From positions 4,526,001 through 4,590,000 of the forward strand of contig NZ_CP109427.1 of assembly GCF_036250695.1 (NCBI RefSeq): a stretch of 64,000 nt of DNA. The letters are read 5' to 3'. Source of the DNA: Streptomyces sp. NBC_01497 (GTDB lineage: Bacteria > Actinomycetota > Actinomycetes > Streptomycetales > Streptomycetaceae). Shown here piece by piece: positions 17,107-25,617 of this stretch (position 1 is the first letter of the stretch; each line of letters begins with the position of its first letter). Below the pieces are notes generated by a model. The model did not search any database. It saw only the letters and a program-made list of their open reading frames with translations, and was not told where the DNA came from. The translations under genes were made by a program, and so were the position numbers.

Positions 17107-17355
17107 ACGTGCTGCCTCCCGTGATGTAGGGGCGGTCCCTACGATAGCTACGCGGCAACGTGATGGAGTGGGATCACGTTTCCGTGGGTCCCTGCGTTGC
17201 CCGAGCTCAAAGTGAAGGCACTGGTGCACGGAGGTACGGACGATCTGTCCGGGACTGAGCGGCCCCGGGCTCGCGTCAGGAGGCTGCTGGTTCATGAGGG
17301 TGGTCGCCTACTTGACGTGCCCCATCGATATCAGCCAGCCAGTGGAGTCGAGATC

Positions 17356-18309
17356 ATGACCGCACGGGAGTGCGTTGTCGTCGTCGGGGCAGGGGTGTCC
17401 GGACTCACCACGGCCGTCGTACTCGCCGAGGCCGGGGCTTCGGTGCGCGTGATCGCTGGGCAGGTACCCGGTGCCACTTCACTTGCGGCCGGGGCGATGT
17501 GGGGCCCGTACCTGGTCGAGCCGAAAGACAAGGTCGACCGGTGGGGCCAGCGGTCCCTGGAGATCTTTCGCGAACTCGCCGAGGACCAGGCGACGGGCGT
17601 CCGGCTGACCAGCGGCATCGAGGCGTCCCGAACAGCCGAGGCCGCCCCTGACTGGGCCACCGCGCTGCCTGGTTTCCGCCCGTGCGAGCCTGCCGAACTC
17701 CCCACCGGGTTCACCGCGGGCTACCGGTTCACCGTGCCGCTCATCGATATGCCGGTCTACCTGGACTACCTCCTGCGCCGATTGCGCGATGCCGGGGGTG
17801 CAGTCGAGCGACGACAGCTGGCCACGCTCGCGGATGCCGGTCCGACTTCGGTGATCGTCAACTGCGCCGGCCTCGGCGCACGCGACCTGGTGCCAGACCC
17901 GGAACTCCGGCCCATCCGCGGCCAGCACGTCGTCGTCACCAACCCCGGTCTGACCGAGTTCTTCTCCGAGGACACCGGCCCCTCCCCGGACCTCTTGTGC
18001 TTCTACCCGCATGGCGACACCGTCGTCCTGGGCGGCACTGCCATTGAGGGAGAGGCCGATCTCTCCACCGACGCCAAGGCTGCGGCGGCCATCCTCGCCC
18101 GCTGCGCCGAGGTCGAACCCCGCCTTGCGAAGGCCCGAGTCCTGGAGCACCGGATCGGCGCCCGACCAACCCGCACCAGAGTCCGTGTGGAGGAGGAACA
18201 GTGGGAAGACGGCACCGTGGTCGTGCACAACTGCGGGCACGGTGGTGCCGGCGTCACGCTGTCGTGGGGGTGCGCCGAGGAAGCTCGGGCGTTGCTCTTC
18301 GTCAAGTGA
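17356..18309 (+). CDS. FAD-dependent oxidoreductase, D-amino-acid-oxidase type
   Basis: A 317-residue flavoenzyme. The Rossmann FAD motif is VVVGAGVSGLTTAVVLAEAG near the N-terminus, followed by ATSLAAGAMWGPYL, the DAAO-family loop. The conserved C-terminal part is NCGHGGAGVTLSWGCAEE, which positions the flavin. Length and motifs match DAAO/glycine-oxidase-like enzymes that oxidise amines to imines with H2O2 release; the substrate is not predictable. The ATG at 17356 is chosen because the GxGxxG motif then begins at the usual position; earlier in-frame starts add non-conserved sequence. Confidence 0.8.
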   Translation: MTARECVVVVGAGVSGLTTAVVLAEAGASVRVIAGQVPGATSLAAGAMWGPYLVEPKDKVDRWGQRSLEIFRELAEDQATGVRLTSGIEASRTAEAAPDWATALPGFRPCEPAELPTGFTAGYRFTVPLIDMPVYLDYLLRRLRDAGGAVERRQLATLADAGPTSVIVNCAGLGARDLVPDPELRPIRGQHVVVTNPGLTEFFSEDTGPSPDLLCFYPHGDTVVLGGTAIEGEADLSTDAKAAAAILARCAEVEPRLAKARVLEHRIGARPTRTRVRVEEEQWEDGTVVVHNCGHGGAGVTLSWGCAEEARALLFVK

Positions 18310-18329
18310 TCTGACTGGAGGAACAGTTT

Positions 18330-18740
18330 TTGCCGGAGATGACGGAGAAGCAGCCGGGCGTGGCGGCGGCCATCATCGTTCACGGGGGACGTGTACTGAT
18401 GGTGCGTCGTCGTGTCAGGGAGGGGTCGCTCTCCTGGCAGTTCCCGGCCGGCAAGGTCGAACCCGGTGAGACTTGTGAAGAGGCGGCCGTGCGTGAGACG
18501 CGGGAGGAGACAGGTTTGGCCGTGGCGGCTGTGGAGCGACTCGGTGAGCGGGTTCACCCGGAGACGGGGCGGCAGATGTCCTACATCGCCTGCGAGGTAC
18601 GGAGTGGCACTGCCCGTATCGCAGCACCCGACGAGGTGGCCGATCTTGCGTGGCTGGCGCATGGTGCGGTCTCTCGCTATGTGCCGTTTGGACTGTTCGG
18701 GCCTGTGCGGGTGTACCTCGACGCAGCCCTCTCCCGTTGA
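18330..18740 (+). CDS. Nudix hydrolase
   Basis: A 136-residue Nudix protein. The Nudix box is complete at residues 41-63: GKVEPGE, then EEAAVRETREETGL, with the metal-binding REXXEE glutamates present. It hydrolyses some nucleoside diphosphate linked to a moiety X; substrate unknown. TTG at 18330 is taken as start because GGAGGA ends seven bases upstream; ATG at 18339 would be 16 bases away. It follows the FAD oxidoreductase stop by 20 bp and is probably co-transcribed. Confidence 0.85.
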   Translation: MPEMTEKQPGVAAAIIVHGGRVLMVRRRVREGSLSWQFPAGKVEPGETCEEAAVRETREETGLAVAAVERLGERVHPETGRQMSYIACEVRSGTARIAAPDEVADLAWLAHGAVSRYVPFGLFGPVRVYLDAALSR

Positions 18741-18856
18741 GAGCAGCCCGGAAGGCGGCGGCCCAAGGCTCGCTGTCGACCGGGTACACGTCAGCGGGCG
18801 CGGGCCGAGTCAGTGAAGCGAAATGGGCGCTGAGCCAGTCCGCGATACGAGATCGT

Positions 18857-19561
18857 TCACGGAGTCCCGGCGCGCTTATAGCCGACCCACAACCGGCCGC
18901 CGGCCTGCTCCAGCACCTTGTCCACAACGGTCACGAGAGGCTCCACTCTCCCGCCCAGAACCTCTTGTAGCCCGTGACGGAGGTGCGTGCTGAGCCCCGG
19001 TGCGGTCGTCCCAAGGCGCCGGGCCAGCCACTTTCCACCGCCACCCCAAGAACCGCCTATGGCCAGCGCCAGCTCACCAGTCCGTCGGACCAGTTCGGTG
19101 GCGATGAACAGACGCTCGTTCCGGTCGCCGCTTCCCGCGAGATCGTCCAGGAGGTCGGTGATCGCGTAGCGCCGGTCGTCGATCTCTTCCGCCGACAACG
19201 GGGGTGGTCCTGCGGTGGTCAGCTTCCGAGCCTCTGCGGCGATACGCGCTCCGAGCCCATCGGTGTCGAGGAGCAGCAACCCATCGGCACACATCCACAG
19301 CAGCGGTGACCGGCGCCTGTGTAGCTCCCGTTCGACGTAGGCGTGCCATGTCTCGTCGGTGTGTACGAACACCTCCACCGGCCACTCTGCGTACTGGAGA
19401 CTTTCCCGGTACGGGGCCGGGGCGCCGTGGAGCAGCACCACGATGTCGAGGTCTGACGTCGCCGTGCGGCGGCCTGTCACGACGCTGCCTCCCAGGAACG
19501 CGGCACGCGCGTCCGGGGGTTGTCCATTTACGACGGCGTGTGCGGCCTCGATCGCATCCAT
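18857..19561 (-). CDS. Nucleotidyltransferase-domain protein
   Basis: A 234-residue protein with a polymerase-beta-type nucleotidyltransferase signature: LGGSVVTGRRTATSDLDIVV, where Gly25-Ser26 and Asp37/Asp39 are the active-site residues. The C-terminal half is helical (DRRYAITDLLDDLAGSGDRN). Related proteins are stand-alone NTases, some acting as antibiotic adenylyltransferases or toxin-antitoxin members; no antitoxin partner is seen. The ATG at 19561 gives a normal family N-terminus; upstream in-frame sequence is not conserved-looking. Confidence 0.7.
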   Translation of the reverse strand: MDAIEAAHAVVNGQPPDARAAFLGGSVVTGRRTATSDLDIVVLLHGAPAPYRESLQYAEWPVEVFVHTDETWHAYVERELHRRRSPLLWMCADGLLLLDTDGLGARIAAEARKLTTAGPPPLSAEEIDDRRYAITDLLDDLAGSGDRNERLFIATELVRRTGELALAIGGSWGGGGKWLARRLGTTAPGLSTHLRHGLQEVLGGRVEPLVTVVDKVLEQAGGRLWVGYKRAGTP

Positions 19562-19941
19562 GAGGCAACTATCAGCACGGTCGCCACCGCGCGCACATCG
19601 TTTTCCGGGGCGTGACCGGTTGCCTCCCGCTCCGTGCCGGGGTTCGCCGCAGGCAGACAGCACAGATCCACGAATGACTGGCCAACACTGCGATGGCATG
19701 TCAACGTGGACGATCTTCCCGCGAAAGCGCCAGGTCGAATAGGAGATCCCCGTAACTGCGGCAGCCCATGCCGGATTCTCCATCATCATCGCGCCTTTAC
19801 TGAGGCATGAGAGGCCGCGCGGTCTGAGGCCGAGTCGCCTTCGTGACAGATCAGTTGGACTCGCGTGCTCTCCCCTGGTTGTGGACGACACGGAGCGTGT
19901 GCGGAAGCTCGCGGTAGAGCCTGACGGCGGCCATCGCCTAC
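19562..19941 (+). other. Intergenic stretch, no gene supported
   Basis: About 380 bp between the divergent nucleotidyltransferase and DUF317 genes. Short open frames exist on both strands but none has a convincing ribosome site or recognisable product. It presumably holds the promoters of both flanking genes. Confidence 0.4.
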
Positions 19942-20886
19942 GTGAAGAAGGCAGGGCGCGGGGATACCAGGTCGGCCATCCGCCCCAGGCCGACAGGAAC
20001 CCAGCGCGGATTTCCTGTCCAGTGCCGCAAGAACGTCGGCGGCGACAAGAACCCTCACGAGCCCTTGGAGGCACCCCTGCATCCCGACTTCCCGTGCGGA
20101 CCAACCACCCCGGCTAGCAACCCACCCGCCTACTGGGTCGGTCCTCGGCACCTGGCCGGTGACGACGGGCGTCTCTACGACACCGTCGCTGATGCGCTCG
20201 CCGGCCTGGGCTGGACGAGCCTCATGATCGTTCGCGGGCGGCAGGAACGGGACGAGGCGCCGGAGGACCGTCAGGTCCTGCGCAGCACCGTCCTGCACGT
20301 CAGTCCCGACGCCTTGAGATGGGCGCAATGGGTTTTGCCGGACGAGCCGTTCCACCTGGGGAACCAGCCGATCGCCTGGCAGGTGTCCGCTCGTTCGGAC
20401 CTGAGCAGCCCGCTCGCCCGGTGGTCGGCCTACTTCACCCGTGATGTCCCCGGTGAGGTCCTCGCCGACTTCCTTGCCGCACTCGACGCCTGCGAGCAGC
20501 CCGCCCTGCCGTTCGGTGGCCACGAGCCGGTCCTCGACGCGGTTACGGCGAACGGCTGGCTACGAGACGCCGACCAGCCCGGCGCTGCGGCGGCGGATCC
20601 GACCTTCGCCTCCCACATCCGTCTCGGTGAGATGCCGCCGCTCATTCAGGACGCCGACCCATTGGCGTTGGTGGTTGAGGCTGACGACGCGGTCCTGGCC
20701 GGGTGGCAGGCGTGGGCCGAGCCCACGCGCGGGGCGGGCTACTTGTGGGCGGCGTCGTTCGGCCTCGGCGTGCCGCCCGACCTCGTCGCCGTCTTCGCCG
20801 ACTCCCTCAGCTCCAGCGCACCGGTCCTGCGCCGGGTGCTGCCGGAAAGCACGCGCGATCGGCTCCTGCGCGCCCCAGCCGGCTGA
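19942..20886 (+). CDS. DUF317 domain-containing protein
   Basis: The recognisable protein runs from about YWVGPRHLAGDD to the end, with SPLARWSAYFTRDVPGEVLA typical of DUF317 repeats that are common in Streptomyces accessory DNA. Two similar half-modules seem present (WVLPDE...IAWQVSARS and a second LRDADQPG...GYLWAASFGLGVP). Function is unknown. The listed GTG start at 19942 is the longest option; the first 60 residues are low-complexity and the true start may be later. It is convergent with the relaxase gene and at the left edge of the mobilizable element. Confidence 0.65.
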   Translation: MKKAGRGDTRSAIRPRPTGTQRGFPVQCRKNVGGDKNPHEPLEAPLHPDFPCGPTTPASNPPAYWVGPRHLAGDDGRLYDTVADALAGLGWTSLMIVRGRQERDEAPEDRQVLRSTVLHVSPDALRWAQWVLPDEPFHLGNQPIAWQVSARSDLSSPLARWSAYFTRDVPGEVLADFLAALDACEQPALPFGGHEPVLDAVTANGWLRDADQPGAAAADPTFASHIRLGEMPPLIQDADPLALVVEADDAVLAGWQAWAEPTRGAGYLWAASFGLGVPPDLVAVFADSLSSSAPVLRRVLPESTRDRLLRAPAG

Positions 20887-20966
20887 GAGCCGTCCAACCC
20901 GTCGAAGCCGGGCCCCATAGCGGGAGGCCCGGCTTCGATCGTCGGCTATGTGCCCTCGTCACCCGG

Positions 20967-22706
20967 TCAGCGTCGACGACCGGCATTGTTCGCGGTGCGC
21001 GGCGCTTGCAGGGTGCCGGCGGCCGGGGAACGCGGGTGCCGACCGCCTCCGGAGCCTGTGCCCTGGAGGCCGTCGGCGAGGGCGGGCAGGCGGGCGGTGC
21101 GTCGCAGTCGCCAGACGAGCACGTCGCTGATGGAGGCGGCGGAGTCGAGTTCGCGTCGTCGGGCGGCTTCGGTCAGCAGGGCAGCCGCGTCGTGGCCGGC
21201 TCTGTGGACGTCGTCGAGGGTGGCCGCCAGGGCGGGCCAGGCGGGTTCGGCCTGGACTCGTTGGGCCAGGTCCGGCAAGACCTGGTGGAGAAGTGCGGCG
21301 TGCCCCTGTCGAAGACGCGGGTCCAGGTGTTGGCCTCGCCGGCGGAGGAGTGTCATGGGTTGGGTCGCGGCGGCCTGGTAGGCGGCGCGCAGATGTTCGG
21401 CGGTTCGCTGGGCGGCGGCGGCCTGCTGGCTGTGGTGCTTCCTGGCGTGCCAGTTCGCTGCTGCGATGGCGAGGAAGAAGGCCATGTCGATGAGCATGGC
21501 GGTGGTGGCACCGTCTTCGCCGCGGCCCAGGGCGGTCCCGCTCTGCACAAGATCGCGGGCGGCCTGGCGCAGGGCGCGGTCACGCCCGTGTACGGCCCTG
21601 ATGTGGGAGCGGCCGGCTCGCTCGAACGCGGAGGCCGCCTCGCGGAGTTGATCACGGGTGTGGGCGGCGGAGGTCTGGGCGAGGGCGTCCAGGACCTCGC
21701 CCGCTGCGGCGATCTGGGCGGCTGCCGAGCCGTCGTCGCCGTGGTCGATGATCAGCAGCGCCTGCCAGGTGGCGGCGGTGGCCCTGCGCCGAGCGAACGC
21801 GGGACCAGTCACGTCCGGCAGGCCGCGCTGGGCCGGTTCGGAGCCGTCGGCCGGGACGGCGGCCTCTGCCGGAAGCGCCCAGCGTTCGCGGATGCGCGGC
21901 AGGGACAGGTCGGGGGCGAGCTTGGAACCGGAGTAGAAAACCGGGTCGCCGTCCTTGTTGCGATCGTCGGTGAGGGCGATCTTGTAGCCGAGAAGATCGC
22001 CGGAGGGTGCCACGCGTTTGCGGATCAGCAGGCCGGCGGCGGCCAGGCGGCCGAAGAACTCCTCCTCGCTGGTGGCGCCGGCCACGGCGTGCCGCACGGT
22101 TCTCCGAAGTTCCTCGCGCGCCGTGCGGTCCCTGCCCTGGCGTTCGGCTTTGCGGCGTTCGGCGCTGGTGGGGCGCTTGGCGGCGGTGCCGTCTCCGGGT
22201 GCGACTCGGCGTAGGCGGTAGTCGGCTTCCACGCGGCGGGCTTCGTTCTGGGCGCGCCGGGCCTCGTTGTGCAGACGGGGGCGGCGGCCGTCGTCGCGGA
22301 CCAGGGTGGCGATGATGTGGATGTGGTCGTCGGCGTGCCGGACGGCGGCCCATCGGCACGCGGCATCGTCGCCGTCAGGTGCGATACCGGTGGCAGCGAG
22401 CATCCGGCGGGCAATGGCCGCCCAATCCTCGTCGGGCAGGATCGGATCCTCCGGGCTGGCCCGTACGGACAGGTGCCACACGTGCTTCTTCGGGCGCCTG
22501 CCGACGGGCAGGGCGTTGACGGGCTGGTCGAGCAGTCGCTGAAGCTGCCCGCAGGTGGCCTTCGGGTCGCGGCCGGGGTCGGGGGTGAGCGGGTCGAAGG
22601 CGGCGACCAAGTGGGGGTCGGTGTGCTCCTCGTGGGTGCCCGGGCCGTACAGGTAGCGGATCAGGCCGACCGTCTTGCCGCCCCGTTTGTGGAGGCTGGG
22701 GATCAC
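20967..22706 (-). CDS. Relaxase / mobilization nuclease
   Basis: A 579-residue relaxase. The metal-binding histidine triad is HADDHIHI (His124, His128, His130), and the candidate nicking tyrosine is in LIRYLYGPG (Tyr18 or Tyr20). A second conserved element is HVWHLSVRA (75-83). The region after about residue 190 is helical and Ala/Arg-rich. Relaxases nick oriT and pilot single-stranded DNA during conjugative transfer. The GTG start overlaps the MobC-like stop (GTGA at 22703-22706). No coupling protein or FtsK-type translocase is nearby, so transfer probably needs a helper element. Confidence 0.85.
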   Translation of the reverse strand: MIPSLHKRGGKTVGLIRYLYGPGTHEEHTDPHLVAAFDPLTPDPGRDPKATCGQLQRLLDQPVNALPVGRRPKKHVWHLSVRASPEDPILPDEDWAAIARRMLAATGIAPDGDDAACRWAAVRHADDHIHIIATLVRDDGRRPRLHNEARRAQNEARRVEADYRLRRVAPGDGTAAKRPTSAERRKAERQGRDRTAREELRRTVRHAVAGATSEEEFFGRLAAAGLLIRKRVAPSGDLLGYKIALTDDRNKDGDPVFYSGSKLAPDLSLPRIRERWALPAEAAVPADGSEPAQRGLPDVTGPAFARRRATAATWQALLIIDHGDDGSAAAQIAAAGEVLDALAQTSAAHTRDQLREAASAFERAGRSHIRAVHGRDRALRQAARDLVQSGTALGRGEDGATTAMLIDMAFFLAIAAANWHARKHHSQQAAAAQRTAEHLRAAYQAAATQPMTLLRRRGQHLDPRLRQGHAALLHQVLPDLAQRVQAEPAWPALAATLDDVHRAGHDAAALLTEAARRRELDSAASISDVLVWRLRRTARLPALADGLQGTGSGGGRHPRSPAAGTLQAPRTANNAGRRR

Positions 22707-23323
22707 GTGGCGACGTCACCGTTTCGGTAAGCGAGCAGGGCGTCGGCCGCGTCCTCCGTACGGCGGGCCGCGCTGCGGACAGCGCGGGCGGCGGCGTCGA
22801 GCTGGGGTGTGTCGGCGCCGGAGTTGATGGCCTTGGCGACCTGGTTGAACAGGCCGTGGATGCGGCCCAGGTGTCGGCGGGCGGCGAACAGTTCGTCGAT
22901 GACCTCCCGTTCGGTGGCGATCTCGGCGGCGGTACGGGTCAAGTCGCGGGCGGCCTTGTCGACGGAGTAGGCGAGGAAGGCGGCGTTGGACATCTCACAA
23001 TGGGCGGCTGCTTCGGTGAAGCGCTCGTACTCGGCGTCGTTCATACGGCAGCTGGGCTGGTGAACGCGCTTGTGGGATTTCGGTTGACGGGCTCGCTGGC
23101 GTCTCTTCGTGAGGGACTCGGTCTGCCGTCCTCCTCCCGGCTGCGGTCCGCCCGCGGTCGCGGCCTGACAGCCCGGTGCCTCCTGGCGCCGGGCTGTTCC
23201 CGCCACCCCCGGGGCGGGAACTCCGGGAGCATTGCTCCCGGGACAACTTGCTGCGCCTGGGGCAGAGGTGGCGGCCAGGAAACCTGCGGGCGAGGTGGGG
23301 TCTTGGCGGTTCGGGGCGTTCAT
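22703..23323 (-). CDS. MobC-like relaxosome accessory protein
   Basis: A 206-residue protein. The first 90 residues are Pro/Gly/Arg-rich and disordered-looking; the remainder (KRVHQPSCRMNDAEYERFTE, then MSNAAFLAYSVDKAARD) resembles the ribbon-helix-helix plus helical bundle of MobC/plasmid mobilization accessory proteins, with HGLFNQVAKAINSG as the usual motif. It would help the relaxase bind oriT. It is translationally coupled to the relaxase. Confidence 0.75.
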   Translation of the reverse strand: MNAPNRQDPTSPAGFLAATSAPGAASCPGSNAPGVPAPGVAGTARRQEAPGCQAATAGGPQPGGGRQTESLTKRRQRARQPKSHKRVHQPSCRMNDAEYERFTEAAAHCEMSNAAFLAYSVDKAARDLTRTAAEIATEREVIDELFAARRHLGRIHGLFNQVAKAINSGADTPQLDAAARAVRSAARRTEDAADALLAYRNGDVAT

Positions 23324-23373
23324 GGAGTCTCTCTCGTCTCGGGGCGTGGGGATGCGCGTTGGCGTTGAAGGGG

Positions 23374-24672
23374 TCAGCGAGGTGAATCGCTGTCCGGGGC
23401 CGTGAGCTGCGCCTTGAAATGACGGACGATCCGCCCGACTTCGTCGCTGGAGACCGTGTAGCCGGCGGTCCGCAGGGCGTCCTCCACCCGGTCGCGTCCG
23501 ACGCTTCCGTTCTCCTCGTACGCCCGGCGGGTGAAGCCGAGGATGACCTCGTCGGAGGCGCGGCGCCTGCGGTCCGCGTGTCTCTTCCGGGCAGGGGGCT
23601 TCCGCCTGGGCCTGCCCGTGGCGCTGCCCGAGCCGGTGTCTGCCAGCGGTGGGGCGTCTTCGACGTCTGCCCGTGGGGGCTGCCCGGCCCCGGGCAGGGG
23701 AGCCGGGAGCTCCTCGCCGTCATCCGGGTCCGACGGATGCGGGCGGGCGGTGTCCTCCACCTGCCCGGCCGGTTCCGGGCGGGCAGCGTCCTCTGCCCGT
23801 GGCGTCGGTTTCGAGGCGGCCGATCGCGGTCGACTGCGCCCGGGTTCACGGGCGGTGTACGAGTCCGGGACGTGCCAGCGCGGCGGCAGCGTGATGGATG
23901 CGAGGCCGAGGCCCTGCTTGCGCGTGGCGAGTTTGCGCAGCAGTAGTGCGTCCTGCCGGGGATCGCGGTCGACATCGGCCTGCTCCAGGGCCTCGTGCAG
24001 CCGGTTGGCCAGGCGTTGTCCCTTCCTTCTGCTGCGCTGCTTGTCGGTCATCGCCTCGGCCCGGAGTATCAGGGCGACGGAATCACTCAGCGCGCGCTCG
24101 CGGATGAGCCGGGCCGCGTCGGCGTCCTGGTCCGCGATGCCGAGCCGGGCCAGCAGATGTTCGCGCGCCTGGCGGACGAGGACGGCGGCCAGGCTGCGTG
24201 AGGTGGCGTCGGGGCTGCGGTGGCGCAGCTCGATGCCCATGGCCAGATGCCACAGCATCGCGGCCATAACCGGTCCGATCAAGGCTCGCACGGTGCCACC
24301 GACGGGCCCGAACTCGGCGTAGGCGGGGATGATCTGCACGGTGGTGATCACCCACACCAAGGACCCGGGCAGGCCGGGTGCTCTTGCGGGCCCGGCGAGG
24401 TTCTGGCGGGCCATCAGCGCGGTGGCGAAGAGGGCCAGCTCGGCGGTGGCGAACATGAAGGCGCGCTCGACGGTGCTGCCCATGTCCAGGTAGTCGGCGG
24501 CGAACCGCCAGCTGGTGTCCGCGCTGTAGACGGTGCAACCTAGCGCGGCCGTGGCCGCTACGGGTACCGCGATGGTTCCGCGCCGACGGTTGGCGCTGGG
24601 CAGCTGCCGGCGCTGCCGGTGGATCAGCCATCCGGCGAAAAGGGCGAGCAGCACGAACAGGGCGAGGAGCAC
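23374..24672 (-). CDS. DUF2637-like membrane protein of a mobile element
   Basis: A roughly 432-residue protein. The N-terminal half has about four hydrophobic helices (LLALFVLLALFAGWLI; VPVAATAALGCTVYS; AFMFATAELALFATALM; VWVITTVQIIPAYAEF), as in DUF2637/Spd-type proteins of actinomycete plasmids and integrated elements. A proline-rich linker leads to a C-terminal winged-helix-like segment (RDRVEDALRTAGYTVSSDEV). It may act in intercellular spread or transfer. The GTG start lacks a good ribosome site; an upstream CTG preceded by GGAGA is also possible, so the N-terminus is uncertain. Confidence 0.6.
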   Translation of the reverse strand: MLLALFVLLALFAGWLIHRQRRQLPSANRRRGTIAVPVAATAALGCTVYSADTSWRFAADYLDMGSTVERAFMFATAELALFATALMARQNLAGPARAPGLPGSLVWVITTVQIIPAYAEFGPVGGTVRALIGPVMAAMLWHLAMGIELRHRSPDATSRSLAAVLVRQAREHLLARLGIADQDADAARLIRERALSDSVALILRAEAMTDKQRSRRKGQRLANRLHEALEQADVDRDPRQDALLLRKLATRKQGLGLASITLPPRWHVPDSYTAREPGRSRPRSAASKPTPRAEDAARPEPAGQVEDTARPHPSDPDDGEELPAPLPGAGQPPRADVEDAPPLADTGSGSATGRPRRKPPARKRHADRRRRASDEVILGFTRRAYEENGSVGRDRVEDALRTAGYTVSSDEVGRIVRHFKAQLTAPDSDSPR

Positions 24673-24918
24673 CAGGGTGGTCTCTGAGGATGTGGCCCAG
24701 TCCGGGAGGAGCCGGGTGCCGCGATCCCGGGTGGCCAGGGGCGTGAGAGTGCGAGCAGGCAGGGTGGGTCTCCAAGGTGCGGAGGGAACGGAGGCGGAGT
24801 GCGGAAACGGCGGACGCTGAGCGCGGCTCAGACGACTCGCGACGGGCGGGACAGAGCAGGCGTGAGCGCGGGCGGCGGGTGAGGCAGGGCCGAGGGCGGA
24901 AGTGCCGGTGGCGGCCGG

Positions 24919-25617
24919 TCAGGCGGCGGACGCTGTGCTGCGGCGTCGATCAGTGCCGTCGAGGACGACTCGGTCGGTCATCTCGGCGAGGCGGGAGGCG
25001 ACGCGGTCACCGAGGGCGCTGCGTAGCTGATCGGTGGGGAGGTTGGTGGTGATGAGGGTGGGGAGCATGTGCTCGTACCGGTGGTTGATGAGCCGGTACG
25101 TCAGCTCCTCGGTCCACTCGCTGGCTTTGGCCGCCCCGAGGTCGTCCAGGAGCAGCAGCGGGCAGCGTGCCAAACTCCGCAGGTCACGTTCGGCGTCGCG
25201 GCCGACACGGGGACGCAGGCGCGCGTGGAGGTCCGCGGTGGTCGTCGCCTCCCAGCGCAGGCGGACCCCTCGGGCGAGGAGAGCTCGGATGGCGCCGTAC
25301 GCCTGGTACGTCTTGCCGGTCCCGGTGGGGCCGGCGATCAGTAGGGACGGACCTTTGGCGATGCCGGGCCCGCCGGGGCCGGGGCGCCCGGCATGGGCGA
25401 TCTGGTCGGCCCAAGCGGTGACCTTTGGGCGGTCGGCCAAGGCCCGGCGGTAGCGGGCGGGGATCCTCGCGTCGGCGAGTTCGAGCGCGGTGACGGGTTC
25501 CGCATGCGCCTCGTCGGCGGCGGTAGCGAGGTCGATGCCGCGGCTGGCCAGGATGCCGTTGAGCCGGTCGGCGAGTGGACCGACCCGGTGGGGCTCGCGG
25601 GTGGCGGTGGCGTTCAG
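24919..25617 (-). CDS. DnaC/IstB-like helicase loader ATPase
   Basis: A 232-residue AAA+ protein. Walker A is GPTGTGKT (96-103), Walker B LLLLDD (154-159), and ITTNLP is sensor 1. The alpha-helical N-terminus (LADRLNGILASRGIDLATA) is shared with DnaC-type loaders. The frame extends upstream of the first conventional start (TTG at 25440) through clearly protein-like sequence to CTG at 25617. That CTG lies six bases after GGAGG and overlaps the TGA of the preceding gene (CTGA), so CTG initiation is the best reading. It likely loads helicase for element replication with the adjacent initiator. Confidence 0.75.
   Translation of the reverse strand: MNATATREPHRVGPLADRLNGILASRGIDLATAADEAHAEPVTALELADARIPARYRRALADRPKVTAWADQIAHAGRPGPGGPGIAKGPSLLIAGPTGTGKTYQAYGAIRALLARGVRLRWEATTTADLHARLRPRVGRDAERDLRSLARCPLLLLDDLGAAKASEWTEELTYRLINHRYEHMLPTLITTNLPTDQLRSALGDRVASRLAEMTDRVVLDGTDRRRSTASAA

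Noticed and set aside
18415..18927. Minus-strand frame with protein-like RIADWLSAHFASLT segment
   Set aside because: Only about 45 residues look coding; the rest is antisense to the Nudix gene and no start or family is evident. Could be a tiny relic, but not supported.
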